From: Nymphaea colorata | Lineage: Eukaryota > Streptophyta > Magnoliopsida > Nymphaeales > Nymphaeaceae | Direction of reading: 5' to 3' | Assembly: GCF_008831285.2 (NCBI RefSeq) | Contig: NC_045145.1 | Coordinates: forward strand, 24,614,802-24,678,801 | DNA length: 64,000 bases | Shown here: piece after piece, positions 14,592 to 25,540 of the stretch | How positions within the stretch are numbered: position 1 is the first letter of the stretch | Layout: the number at the start of each line of letters is the position of its first letter | Position numbers and translations under genes: made by a program | Notes under the pieces: model-generated | Seen by the model: the letters and a program-made list of their open reading frames with translations, nothing else | Told to the model about the DNA's origin: nothing | The model's database searches: none

Positions 14592-14801
14592 TCAATACAA
14601 CAGATTTTCATGACAATTTTCTTGGCTCCTGTGTTCGATCGAATCATTGACAGAATCTCCTTCCTCATTTGGATCTACATCCGAGCATTCTTGCTTTATC
14701 ATATTACAAACAGTTGACATCCCTTTCAAATGTGTTCCCAACATTTCGCCGAGCCCAAGTCGCACTAGTGCTGGCATGGGTTCAAGCATAGGTTTGGGTA
14801 C
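14592..14801 (-). CDS. Possible terminal exon of an unknown gene
   Basis: A CTACCCAG acceptor at 14802-14804 leads into about 70 codons that end at TGA 14592-14594. The reading includes VPKPMLEPMPALVRLGLG, EMLGTHLKGMSTVCNMIKQ and a C-terminal acidic stretch. Codon composition and the acidic, charged tail look like a real exon. I do not recognise the family and see no upstream partner exon within the next kilobases, which belong to a copia relic. It may be a relic or captured exon. Confidence 0.35.
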   Translation of the reverse strand, partial: VPKPMLEPMPALVRLGLGEMLGTHLKGMSTVCNMIKQECSDVDPNEEGDSVNDSIEHRSQENCHENLLY

Positions 14802-14809
14802 CTGGGTAG

Positions 14810-15225
14810 GGAGGACACAACAATTTGAAAAAAATGATAATTGTGTTATTAATTTGCTAGTTTTAAATGTTTAAGATTTGTTGTTTTGCTTTTGTTTTGT
14901 GGGGGTGTAGCTGGAAGCCCCTCCCTCTTTCCTCCTGCCCCACAGTTTGGGGCTTCTTTGTGACTTAAGTTCAAAGCAAGACACCCATCAACTAAGCAAC
15001 ACACACCCACCATTTGTAGTTCAAGTGAATAGCACTCATGAGAATTGAGTTGACAATCGGCCCTTTGCTATACTGCCAGTCGGACCAGCTATGCTACCTA
15101 TAAGAGCCCATTCACTATACACACATATATATATATATATAAATACATATATAGTATTTGATTGGCAATAAGTTGTCATCTTATATATTTTACAGGGAAC
15201 TTGCCACAATTAGTTTGCTACTTTT
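14810..15225. other. No gene seen
   Basis: Contains an AT microsatellite at 15124-15165 and mixed AT-rich sequence. It should have held the RNase H and LTR end of the adjacent copia relic, but neither is recognisable. Confidence 0.5.
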
Positions 15226-15229
15226 AGTG

Positions 15230-16860
15230 ACTATGATTTTTTTCTACCTCAACCATGTTACTTCTAGCGACTATGATGTCATCTACACAAATCATCAATG
15301 AGGATTTTATGGACATATCTAATTGTGACTCATGAACCCCAAGTGTGATGAGCAAGGACATGCCTTGTTAGCCTTTTTTTGACTTGGACAATGCTTTATT
15401 GAGGCGATAAACATGATTGGAACCCATTAATCTTAAAACCATGTTGGTTGCATCATGAACCACCTTTTACTTTAGTATCTGTTGTGAGAAAGTATTGACA
15501 CCTAATTCATGTAAAGATCTACCCTTCGAGATAGGCATGGTTGAGATCAATGGTTTTGTAGTTTGGTTAACAGTAGGACTATAAGTTTCAAATTAGTAAG
15601 TCCCTTCTTGTGGATTATACCTTCTGCAAAGTGGGGAGACTTGTACTAAGCAATTGAGCCATCAGAATTCCTCCCTATTAATCTAAATATCCATCCACAT
15701 CTAACATTATTATGTGAGCTGTTGGCTGGGACGAGCCCACAATTGATTTGTATAAAAAGACCCCAACTCTTCTTCCGTAGCTTGAGCACTTTTAGGATTA
15801 CATTTTGCTAAGATGAACTCTGAGTTCAACTTAACTTGTATTGACTTCACTAAGGAGACACAAAGGAAGACTATATTTGGATGGAAAATAAGCACTTAAT
15901 GCAATTGTTTCATCCATAGATTGGTTAATCGTATGGTGAGTTCAAATTAATTAGTTCTATTATTGTACGTCTTTCACTAGATGGGTCTAAAGTCCAGTTC
16001 CACTTCATGATTTCCTTTCCTTTCTTCTTCTCTTGGTTGGTTGATGGGACATGGGGCTTCATGTACAAATAGGTGATTCACGATATATTCTTGACCAAGC
16101 TATGGGTTGATGAAGATAGACAAAGTTTCATTTTGGGCAAGATATATTTTGAATGTCTCTTGAATTGCATTGGAAATGGGGCTTGGATTATTTGGTTTAG
16201 CTTCAATTACAATTAGTTTTTTAATTAATGAATAGCATTTAAAAACTGCAAACGGTTTTCTTCATAGAAAACAGTATGTTGAGAAATGCATGTATTGCAA
16301 GAGTGAGGAGCCATAACATATATATCCTTTATAAAGTTCATATTCAATATAAAACTACATGGTTTGACTTTAAATCTAATAATTCTCAAATAGAAAAAAA
16401 TGAAGGGCACAAGTGCAGGCAAAATTTTCATAAAGGCTTTCTTGTTTGAACTGTTTGTGCACAAACATCGAAGCACTTTGGTTGTATAAATTTTTCTCCT
16501 TGTTGCCTTGGACTAAAACTTTTCATTTCTAATGACCTAAACCATAAATTTGTGAGGACAAAAGTCAAAAAAATGGTGATTATCATGTGTAAGTTTGGCA
16601 ACATAAACAACATATTTTTCTTAGTGCACATTAAACATGTAAAGCATCTTTGAGATCAAATTTTTGAATATGAAGGGAAAACAATGTGAGCTTACCAAAC
16701 AGTGTGAGATCAACTTTACATTCATTTTTGTTGGTGATAGCATGGCCAATATCTTCTGCCATGTGATGTGTTGCCCTAGAATCCAGATACCATATATCAT
16801 CTTCAAGCAAGCTCGATTCCGGCCATGTAGCAAAAGCATGGTTATGTCATAGCATTGCCT
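15230..16860 (-). mobile_element. Ty1-copia relic on the minus strand (copia 2)
   Basis: Reading downward, the protease active site appears as WYLDSRATHHMAED (family WYxDSGATxHM) near 16798-16750, then a GAG-pre-integrase-like stretch (DALHV, KSMLFMLPNLH) to about 16430. Further on the RT appears: FETYSPTVNQTT near 15580, HVYRLNKALSKSKKG, and the catalytic MICVDDIIVA at about 15292-15263. Many stops and shifts interrupt it, and integrase and RNase H are unrecognisable. The Gly of DSGA is Arg, so the protease would be dead even if the frame were open. Confidence 0.85.
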
Positions 16861-17150
16861 TGCAGTATGGTTTTTCCATCAAATTGGTGGGTAGTCGGAT
16901 TATTCTTATAAAACTTTGCATTCTGGCTGCATATTAATATGAGAAAGCCTCAAGAGAGGTTTAAAAAAGTACATGATTGAATATTTCTTCCTTAGACACT
17001 AGTATGAAAAAACTACCAAGACAAGTTTTGAAAACTGAATACATGATTGAATCTTACATGCTAGTATGACAATGTAGCAAGAGAAGTTTCGAAGACGAAG
17101 TACATGACTGAATGTGTCTCTTCAGTGGCCACTATGTTGTCGTTTGGACC
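16861..17150. other. No gene seen
   Basis: It may include decayed gag of copia 2. Three loosely similar phrases (TACATGATTGAAT, GTATGAAAAAACTACCAAG, GTATGACAATGTAGCAAG) recur at about 75-base spacing between 16960 and 17110, suggesting a degenerate tandem repeat. Confidence 0.4.
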
Positions 17151-17158
17151 CTCTTTGG

Positions 17159-17335
17159 CAGTGACTTAGCCACATGTGGGCTAAGTTGCCCAGACCAGCT
17201 CTTTAAAATTTCTTTATTTTTTACATTAGCAAATTTAATATTTTTTTTTCTTTTATACATATGTAAGTGCCCCATAAAGATATAAATGTTTTTAAAGAAG
17301 GGTCCCTCCAGCTAATTTTTTTGACTCCACCACTG
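17159..17335. mobile_element. hAT-type MITE with 8-bp target duplication
   Basis: The element runs CAGTGACTTAGCCA ... TGACTCCACCACTG, with imperfect inverted ends. It is flanked by CTCTTTGG (17151-17158) and CTCTTTGA (17336-17343), an 8-bp direct repeat with one mismatch, as expected for hAT elements. It is 177 bases long, AT-rich inside and has no coding capacity. Related ends (CCAGTGG-GGAG) occur at 18063, 19045 and 20208. Confidence 0.7.
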
Positions 17336-17343
17336 CTCTTTGA

Positions 17344-18092
17344 ATGACAAACACAATGGCATTTTTTTTATCTAATGATATGGACAAGGCTGTATCTGTT
17401 CCAATTAAATAGCTTCTTCATCTCATTTAAATAATTGGTGCTGAAAGAAATGAGGCATGACAGTGTAGAACTTCCAAATGAACAAATTTGTGGATTGGTA
17501 GAAATGATACATCTCATAAATGCAATAAAGAAGGCAATAGGCCGATCTACCTCTCAAGATCTTGTGAGTTTCAATCCATTGATGCGTCCAAGACATGATA
17601 TTTGATGAATGATGCTGAATGAATGAGATGCATGAATGACTTATGTTGATGTTTGTGGAATCACTCGCATCAAAACTATTCAATTACGTGGTCTACTTTG
17701 TCTAGTATATTGTTCGTCAAGTATTGCTTCAAACTTAAATTACTGTTATCTATACATTCAATTTCTTTTTTCAGGTCAGTGATGTAATATATTGTAGTCA
17801 ACTATTTGGAATTGACATGCCATAGCATAGTTACTTGGCTTGAGGGGCACGCTGACAGTACATCTTAGTTCCATTCTTATGGGTGCTACTTCTCTAGACT
17901 TTGGAAACAAAGGAACTGAAATGTGCATCAAAGAAGGTTGGATGATCTCATCATTTCCTAGATTTGAAACATAGATCATCTGCCAATACCTGTGGCCACT
18001 TCGGTTAGAATCAAGTAGTAGTATCACGCACATATCTTAGTGCGTCTTTGACTCCCATTTCCAGTGGTGGAGATAGGCATTTCTGGTTAAGT
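17344..18092. other. No identified gene; one coding-like minus frame
   Basis: The minus frame at 18033-17776 reads 85 residues (for example ILLLDSNRSGHRYWQMIYVS, VPLFPKSREVAPIRMELR). It has a plausible composition but no motif I can name. The rest is AT-rich. Confidence 0.35.
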
Positions 18093-18540
18093 AAGGATGT
18101 CAATATATTCGATTTGAATCAGATATCCAACCAAACCATTCTGAAAAACCAGTTATAGAAAAAAAATATCATGTCCAATGGAAAAATCAGATCAGCTTTG
18201 GATTTAAGAAATGACATTCTAATGGATTCGGATTCAGATATATGTAAATATTTGATTAGATTCAAATTCAGATCATATTTAGTTTTAAACAAATATCATA
18301 CATCTAACACTCTTATATATTGAAAGTAAGCTAGATTTGGTTCAAAATTCAGATTAAGAAGTGAATGAAAAGTTGGATTCAGATCATATTCGGATTGCAA
18401 AATTGGATTTCAGACTTAGATATAACTTTTATTCATTCATGTTGAAATCAAAATTCAAATATGAACATGTGAGTATTTGAAAAGCAGCTACATATGGTTA
18501 AGAGTATATTTTATTCGAATCTGATCCATTGACATCCCTA
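18093..18540. mobile_element. MITE with GGATGTCAAT termini
   Basis: The left end TAAGGATGTCAATATAT and the right end, read inverted, TAGGGATGTCAATGGAT match over about 13 bases. Inside are repeated GATTTGAATCAGATAT and GGATTCAGAT words. Related copies lie at 30.2-30.6 kb and, more decayed, at 6.2-6.6 kb. It has no coding capacity. The superfamily is not determined. Confidence 0.65.
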
Positions 18541-18799
18541 TGGCTGATGGCATATGACAAGCAAACCTGGTGGCAGCTCCTATGGCTAGATCCACAATCC
18601 ATGTCCACTCCTCATTGAAAAGCTGTTGACCCTGCCGGCAGCTGCTCATACCAGCCCACATCTGGCTTATTCGCTGCTCTTTTTGGCCATTGATATGCTT
18701 AAAAAAGAGTCTATCAGCACCTCTTTGCCATGCTAAGCTTGCCTGTTGCATTCCTTCCAATTGCAAATCCCATGCTAATTCATTTCTCAGGGGCTGCAT
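18488..18799 (-). other. Unidentified coding-like frame
   Basis: Reading down from ATG 18799 there are about 85 residues with an unusually natural composition (QPLRNELAWDLQLEGMQQAS, LFFKHINGQKEQRISQMW, FNEEWTWIVDLAIGAAT), then the frame runs into the MITE end at 18540. I do not recognise a family. It could be a gene remnant interrupted by the MITE. Confidence 0.3.
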
Positions 18800-19044
18800 C
18801 TTTGTCTCCTGATCTTTGAGTTGAGTTGGACAATTTATGTGGAAGTAGTAGGGATGTCAGCAGATCACATTTGAATCAGATATGCTGACATCTCTAGATA
18901 TAGGGTAATTAGCAGCTCAGGTTTCCTATGGAAGATTGTGGGAGTGAGGCTCTGGACTTGTATTAACAAAAAAATGATATTTACAGCAGCCAAAAATGGG
19001 GATGCATAGCGTGTAGACCATAGTGAAAACTTAACTACTTTGAC

Positions 19045-19224
19045 CCAGTGGCAGAGCTACATTATTGCTAGTGTGGGCAATTGCCAACACCAACCCAAAA
19101 AAATTAAACTCTTTAGATACAAAAACTTCATTAATTTTCAGTTTTTTACATATCAATGCCCCTTAAGGTTTGAATCTTACACTTGAAGTGCCCCTCAACC
19201 AGAAATTTTTGGCTCTACCACTGG
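19045..19224. mobile_element. Small inverted-repeat element related to the 17.16-kb MITE
   Basis: The ends CCAGTGGCAGAGCTA (19045) and TGGCTCTACCACTGG (19210-19224) are inverted copies with two mismatches. Internal phrases (CATATCAATGCCCCTTAAGG) parallel CATATGTAAGTGCCCCATAAAG in the 17.16-kb element. No matching flanking duplication is visible. Confidence 0.7.
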
Positions 19225-20400
19225 CTGCAACCATAAAGACATGTACTGAGATTTTAGGAAATGAAGAGTGGACATGTACCCCTTGGCTCATGTGGGGCTT
19301 CCCATAGCTTTAACTTGCTAAATTCATCAAACAAAATAAGAAAAATGGCCAAAAAGTTTTGCGTTTCCCTGTTTGGGAGAGCAGAATGAGTATTAGAAGT
19401 CATTTTTTACAATAAAGTCCCCATAGAGTCCACGTCTGTTTTTGGTGCCTTGGAAAAGGTGCCCACATTATGCATCAATTTTCATATCGGTGCCTCCCTT
19501 TTGCAGCACAGGGAGTTAACACAATGGGGATTCAAAACGGAAACTAGCAGTATACCCCCACCTGCCTAACGCACCTACCCCCTTGGGGATGCAGTTCCCC
19601 TTTGTTGAGCCTATGTACTCTTGCGGAAGCTGGGATAAATGTCATGCACTGTGATACTAAGAGTTTCACATGTAATACCTTTTTTTTTTTTTGCATATAC
19701 AATGGACAGAAAAAGACTCTTGACATAAGATCAAATGTTGTTCATGTTACCCCTGGTCTAACTCTACCTGTTCAACAGGGTTTTCCATCGATATTTTCTG
19801 GTGATATTTCCAGTGTTTTTTTACTAGATCTTTCCATGCTAGAATCTCGAACTCCTTGCGAGTTCTTTTGGTCAGACACCAATACTTGAATTGGAGCATG
19901 TGAACCCTCTAAACTAAAGCTCATTTCTCATGGATATGGAAAATCTGCCTTTTGGGGACAAGAAGAGCTTTTTTACTTAATCTAGCGGTGTTTGAGTAAT
20001 GGTAAGAAGGTGAAAATTTGGTAATAGTATTGGGGATGGGGGATTGTAGAATATGGACGGGAAGAAAGGCAAAGCAAGAACTGATGATAAAGATGAGGCT
20101 GCTGCCGAAAATAATAGTTGACTTGTAGACTTGGCACTCCCCTCATAAAAATCAAGTTCAGTGAGTGCGTCCATTTAATTAGCTCCACCACCACATGATT
20201 GTCTTGCCAGTGGTGGAGGATAGATCCAACCGTTGTCTGGGGTAATCAGCATTTTTTGAACATTTTATGGCAAGTTTACAACAAAATATCAAAGATTGCT
20301 AGCCGCAAACACCTTGATTTTCCTTAATTCTGATCAATTTCTTATCTGATTAAATTGTCAACTCTATTTAGGACCCATTTAGGTCAAATTTCAGAAGTTT
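19225..20400. other. No gene; LINE 3' remnant
   Basis: At about 19912-20060 AGCTCATTTCTCATGGATATGG, CTAGCGGTGTTT and AAGAAGGTGAAAATTTGG repeat the sequence at 8870-8980. The frame ISHGYGKSAFW / LSNGKKVKIW resembles the LINE ORF2 C-terminal region. The 19.5-19.9 kb part holds an open frame without a recognised motif. Confidence 0.5.
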
Positions 20401-20900
20401 AGACTCAAGCACAGCCCAAATCTAGACATATTTTGTAATTCATATCCACATTCAGACAGGGATTCAGTCCAAAGAATCATACAGAGACTGAAAAGGAGAC
20501 CCTAGACCCATATCTGGATCCAAATCCCAGCTGTAAATCAAAATCAGATCCCTAGACCCATATTTGGATCCAACTGCCACCTCTAGATTGCATAAGAGCC
20601 CTCCGTCCATATCTAGATCCACCTAGTCTAGATTGAAGAGCCTTGGATTCATATTTGATCCAATCCAAGATCTAAAGAAAAAATGGATCCATAGATCCAT
20701 ATCCAGAACCAAATTTAAGATCCACATACAAAATTGAGCCTTAGGTATGAATCCAAATCTCCGCTCTAGATCGAAAATTGTGCCAAATTCAGATTGAAAA
20801 CTTAGCATTAGATCCAAAAATATAGCCTATATCCAAAAACCCGACACAAGATCCAAAAATAGAGTCAAACCAATTTTTTTATCCAAATATAAAAAACCAA
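20400..20900. repeat. GATCCA-word repeat tract
   Basis: Words such as AGATCCATATCTGGATCCAAAT and CCTAGACCCATAT recur irregularly every 20-50 bases, over a dozen times. A complementary-looking tract with GGATCCAAAT and GGATCTAGAG words lies at 41.2-41.6 kb. No protein is evident. It may be the interior of a decayed element. Confidence 0.55.
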
Positions 20901-21419
20901 GCCCGAGAACCAACCTCCAGCATGATATTTCAAGTTGGATCCCCGAGCACGCGCACAAACTCCCCTCACCTTCGGTCTCAATTTCGCTTTATAAAATCTA
21001 AAACTGGACTAAAAAACAAATCCAATTCATAATTCAGGCCTTTAACATCGAGCTAAACCCTTCCAGGTTTGGGAAAAATTGATTCAGATTCAAGCAGACC
21101 CAAAATTGTCAAAACCAGAGCCAAATTCATTTTACGAAAAGGCCATTTTGTCCTTAGAAAAATAATAAATTTTCACTTTTTTTTTTAATTTTAACCATGC
21201 TGCTGGGACTCATGTGGGGCCTACCTAGGGTGGCAGGACCAAATACCCACCTCACTGACTCAATAAACTTCAAGCCAATGAGGAGGCATTTAACTCCCCA
21301 AGGACAGATTGGCAGTAATCAGCATGCTACTGGGAGAGAGCGTTTTGTGCCTAGTAGAGTGCTCTCGCCAAGAGGCCCGTGCCATGCTCAGCACAGAAGG
21401 GCGCTAGGAGGCCTAACTT
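20901..21419. other. No gene seen
   Basis: Mixed sequence. A moderately GC-rich open frame at 21197-21424 has no recognised motif. Confidence 0.5.
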
Positions 21420-21934
21420 GTTAATCCTAGTTTCCATCCATGAAAGAGAATTTGAAATTAAAATGTCTCTTTTAATTTCTCTATTTCTCTCTCATGTTTC
21501 TCTCTCTTTGATTTCTCTCTCTCATTTTAGCTCTCTCTTTCTCTATCTCTTTCCAAACATTATCTTTTTCTCTTTTTTCTCTCTCTTCAGTTCTCTCTCT
21601 CCCTTTTTTAAAATCTTTTTCTCTCTCTTTCTTTCTTTTATTGCTTCTCTTTTAATATCTCTTTTTCTCTTTTTTCTTTTTTCTTTCTCTCTTCGATTTC
21701 TCTCTCTCTCCTCCCCTGCCCTTACCAAGTGATGTGTAGACTACAACCGGGTTAGTGGCATGCTATAACCATGGCTTCAGTTTGATTCTTGGAGGGTCTT
21801 ATCCTAAAGGTATTGAGGAGTAGTGTTGATCTTGGCATTAGAGATGCCATTATGAGGTCAAATGGACCGGTTCTTGTCCACCTTCTTCTCCCCTCTCCTC
21901 TATCTCCCCTCCCTTTAGACTTCTCTCTCTCCCT

Positions 21935-21970
<36 letters not shown>

Positions 21971-23160
21971 CCATTTTGATTCACCCAAAATCTGTCAACT
22001 TCACCAAGGCCAATATTAAGGTGCAGTAACCATGATGGTTATCAGACTACACTTGACTTGATAGCATACCCATTTTCGATTTTATATGTATGTTGTGGTA
22101 TGAATGACTTATCTAATTTTCTTTTCAAGCATAGAGAACTCTTTTTTTTTTTCATTTAACATGCATATTCACTATGCATTTATAGGATTCACGGATACCC
22201 TCACATCCACTTCTTTAAAAAACCTAAGCAAAATAAAATCGAGCCCTAATAATGTGGTAACTGAGTTAGGCAAAAACCTTAACCTACATCATTATACAAA
22301 ATTTCTAAAACAATTTAAAATCTTTACCATACAGAATAATGCTTAAATGAATGTGGAAATGCACCAAGAATGAACAACGCACCAGAAAAACTAAGCCTCA
22401 TACTGATGGCTGGTGGACCCTTTTCCACTTTGCAAAACAAATTCCCATTGGTGAACCAAAAGAAATTTTGGGATGCAAAATATGCGGCACTAGTGGTGAG
22501 AAATTTCTTCATCAAAAACGAGCTTGTAAGGTAGGTAAATGCAACACATACGATATTGTTTTTTAATTTCATGTCATTATGGATATAAAAGTCTTGACCA
22601 CATCATTATACAATTTGATCTATAAACTAGTTGCTAAGTTGACGCCTGAGAGAATGAAGATTTTTTAGCACAATTATTGGCTCAGAACAAGGGCATCTGA
22701 TCTCTCTAGTAGATTTATTCACCAACCATGCACATTGCACTTGAAGCGGTCAACAGCTTGGATAAGGGCATATAGAGCAAATTTTTCTCCTCAAATTAGA
22801 TATTCCAAAAGCCAATGGCAAAGATGGTCTTTCCTGCACTTTGGTCTTTCTTTTTTTGGATCCTGTGAAGATTGGGTGAGGAAAATTATTACTTATGTTT
22901 CTACTGCTTCCTTAGTTGTCACCTTTAAGAAGGGAGGGAACCACTTTTTGTTGCCATGGAGGCCGATGACAAACACACCCTCTCTCTCCACTTTTGTTTA
23001 CTATCGTTATACTGTGAATGTTTTATCTGGAAACCTCCAATGGCGAGTTTTATAGGGCAGGAAGCCCCTAAAATGACTTTCTCAATTTACTTCTAACCTG
23101 GGGCGCTTCTTCTCTGCAAATGACATCCTTTTATTTTTTTGGGCTGTTGTGAAAATCCAC
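21420..23160 (+). mobile_element. Composite LINE/SINE-like dispersed repeat, copy 2
   Basis: Same order as 7100-9010: AATCCTAGTTTCCATCC, CT-rich tract, tRNA-like segment (21745-21800, with ATGGCTTCAGTTTGATTC), an AT microsatellite (21938-21966), then the ATGCACCAAGAATGAA block. The LINE part is longer here: KLTPERMKIF near 22637, LKLDIPKA, LSCTLVFLF/LHFGLSFFGSCEDW, KKGGNHFLLPW and a decayed FADD-like region near 23110. It is interrupted by stops. Divergence from copy 1 is substantial, roughly one difference in six to eight bases by eye. Confidence 0.75.
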
Positions 23161-23689
23161 TTCTTGTTTATACCAAGTTTTACCTGATTTCAATTCCAAA
23201 GCAGGTCTGACTATAAATTCATTTCATTTTTTTATTCATTTTAATGTTCTTGACAACACAATGGTCATTGCAAACCAATTTTATTGACAGTTGTCTAAAC
23301 TCCCTAGATGGCTGCCACCGACTTGAAGTGGATCATTTAATACATTTGATTCCTGGTGCCAATGCATTAATAGAAGATGAATGATCATTTGTTTAGCCCT
23401 TCAAAAAACAAAATGGCAAACACCAAAGATCACCACTCTTACAGCCTGCTCATTCTTCAGGATTAGTCTTGATGCTCACCTGAAACACATGCCCAGAACA
23501 ACCATATAAAATCTTCTTTCATTCAACATAGAGTAAAATAAAAAACCATGTAATGTGAATTTTAAAAATGTATACAGGCATCCTAGCAGTGCCATTAATG
23601 AGAACTCCAAATTAGGTGACCATCTGCAAGTTTATCGTGTGCAACAATGGGGAAAACACAACTCATGCACTATCGGTGAAACACAAAAT
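23161..23689. other. No gene seen
   Basis: AT-rich sequence between two repeats, with no recognisable protein or terminal repeats. Confidence 0.5.
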
Positions 23690-24640
23690 CTACCGACCTG
23701 GGTCGGCCCAGCCCGGCCTGAAAAAAATGCAAAAGCTAAGCCCGTTAAGGCTATCGGGCCAGCTTGAAACCCGGGCCGATAAAGTATCGGGCTTTGGGCT
23801 TGAGATTATGCCCAAGGCCCAGCCTGGCTCGATTTCTGCTGCCGTGAAGGGTCTCGCTGAGTCCCAGCCCCCTTTTACTGCTGTCTTGAAGGTCTCTCTC
23901 TCCCCCTCTGACTTTCAAGCTTTTCCCTGCTTCAGTAAAGGGTCGCTAAGCCCCATTTTGCTGCTGCCGTGAAGGGTCTCTCCCTTCCCCTCAGTGTTGC
24001 TTTCCTTTTCTTTGTTCTTTCTCCCTTTTCTTGGTTGCTAAATTATGAGAAATAAAAGGAGGAGAAAGTCAGATGAAGAAGCTGTGAGCACTCTTCATCA
24101 TCGAAGGACCCACCGCACAACCAGAGGAAACAGTAGGAGGGATTGTGGTTTAATCCACTAAACGTAAGTTTCGAAAACCCTAACCCTAACCCTTCCCAAC
24201 CCTAACCCCAATCCGATCAGAAGAAAGTTAGATATGGAACTGGGCAATGGAAGCCAGCCGCCGCCGTCCACTTCCCACCACCAACCTCTGCCGCCTTTGC
24301 CCAAAGCCTCCTCCTCCAGGACTGCGAGTCTGTGAGCCCCTTCCTACCGGTGCGGCCGCTTCCGCCCCCCCTTCCTGCAAGTTGGCAACCTCGAAGACTC
24401 ACTTCGGTCCTTGGCAAAAAGCGAAAAGAAGAGAAGAAAACTCCCCAAGCCCGTTTATTTTTGGAAAAAAATAAATAAATTTATTGTCAGGTTTTTTCGG
24501 GCCCCTGACCAGTAAATACCGGGCCGGGCTGAGCCCAAAAAAAAAAGCCCGAAACTCAAATCTTCAGGGCCCGGGCCCGAGTCGGGCCGGGTACCAGGCT
24601 GCAGCCCAGCCCGAGGCTTACCCCCAGCCTTTCCTCCTTC
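23690..24640. mobile_element. GC-rich terminal-repeat element, copy 2, with a gene-start-like interior
   Basis: The ends are GGGTCGGCCCAGCCCGGCC (23700) and, inverted, GGGCTGCAGCCTGGTACCC with CCCGGCCCGACTCGGGCCC. The interior differs sharply from its AT-rich surroundings. It has three GAAGGGTC-type repeats (23845-23985), a telo-box run, and an ATG at 24235 opening a 34-codon Pro/Ser-rich frame (MELGNGSQPPPSTSHHQPLP). That arrangement looks like the promoter, 5' leader and first codons of a host gene captured between the ends. Confidence 0.5.
24172..24210 (+). promoter_or_regulatory. Telo-box / telomere-like AAACCCTAACCC run
   Basis: GAAAACCCTAACCCTAACCC continues into CTTCCCAACCCTAACCCC. 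AAACCCTAA is the plant telo-box, common in 5' leaders of ribosomal and translation genes. Here it lies about 25-60 bases upstream of ATG 24235. The short length and setting fit a 5' leader better than an interstitial telomere. Confidence 0.5.
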
Positions 24641-25540
24641 CAAATACATCAACTTTATGATCCGCTACATTAATTTTATAGATTGTGTACATAAAAATGA
24701 CCAAACTACCCTCAGTAACAACTTTTACAAAATTGTAAAAGAATCCCTTAGCTAACCACTTGGCATAAAAAAGAAAAATTAAAACAAAAAAAAAAAGAAA
24801 AAATAAGCCAACATTGGCTCTACAAACATCCTTTGGAAGTTCTTCTCTCTCTCTCTCTATCCCAGAATCCTTTCACCAAGATCTACCATATATTTCAGAA
24901 CCAAAGTTGGACTCTACCACCATTCTCTGTAAAATGCCAGTCAAAGTTTGTCTATTTCCTCAAGGCCGACCATTGCAAGCTGCTCGATAGTGTACATCAG
25001 TTCGCACCCAAGCCATGCTTGCTCACCAGCGCACAAAGCCAGTACCAGTAGCCTGGTCTTCAAAGGAAGACCTTCAGAGGAAGACCTTCTGCTAGAACCC
25101 ATATCATGACAACTTGGTAGTCTGACACAACACCAACATTGGCCCTATGCTTACCAGCCACTACTTCTCCCCCCTCCTCCCTCTCTCTCTCTCTCTCTCC
25201 CAGACCCTCCCTTTAGGACCCTGCTTTAGCTGCCACCAGGCCTAACAACCATCAGTCATGGCTAGGGACATCTACTGGCAGCCACCTGCGGCCAGCAACT
25301 TGCCACACTACCACCCGTCCCTTGCTGGTAGGCTCAGGCCTCGGCCAAGAGGCTGTCTTGTCCAAGACTCTGACATCCAGCCATCCACGGCCAGGCTCTG
25401 GTTGGCATTTGATCAATGCCTGGGCTTAAGCCTAAGCCCTGCACAGTTCAATTTTAGTGAACAAAAGTTAAAATATCTATATTACATATATAAAAGTAAA
25501 ACTTATTTTAAAAATTGGTAATTAATATTTTATTACACTG
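24641..25540. other. No gene; CT microsatellite
   Basis: A short (CT)n run at 24843-24860 and another at 25172-25200. The open frame at 25258-25521 shows no recognised family. Confidence 0.5.

Noticed and set aside
21379-21732. Leu/Ser/Phe-rich 117-codon frame that looks like a membrane protein
   Set aside because: It is the CT-rich tract of the dispersed repeat read in one frame; the same tract at 7.1-7.4 kb is not open.
24172-24210. Interstitial telomere repeat
   Set aside because: Only about four partial CCCTAA units directly before a leader and ATG; a telo-box reading is more economical.
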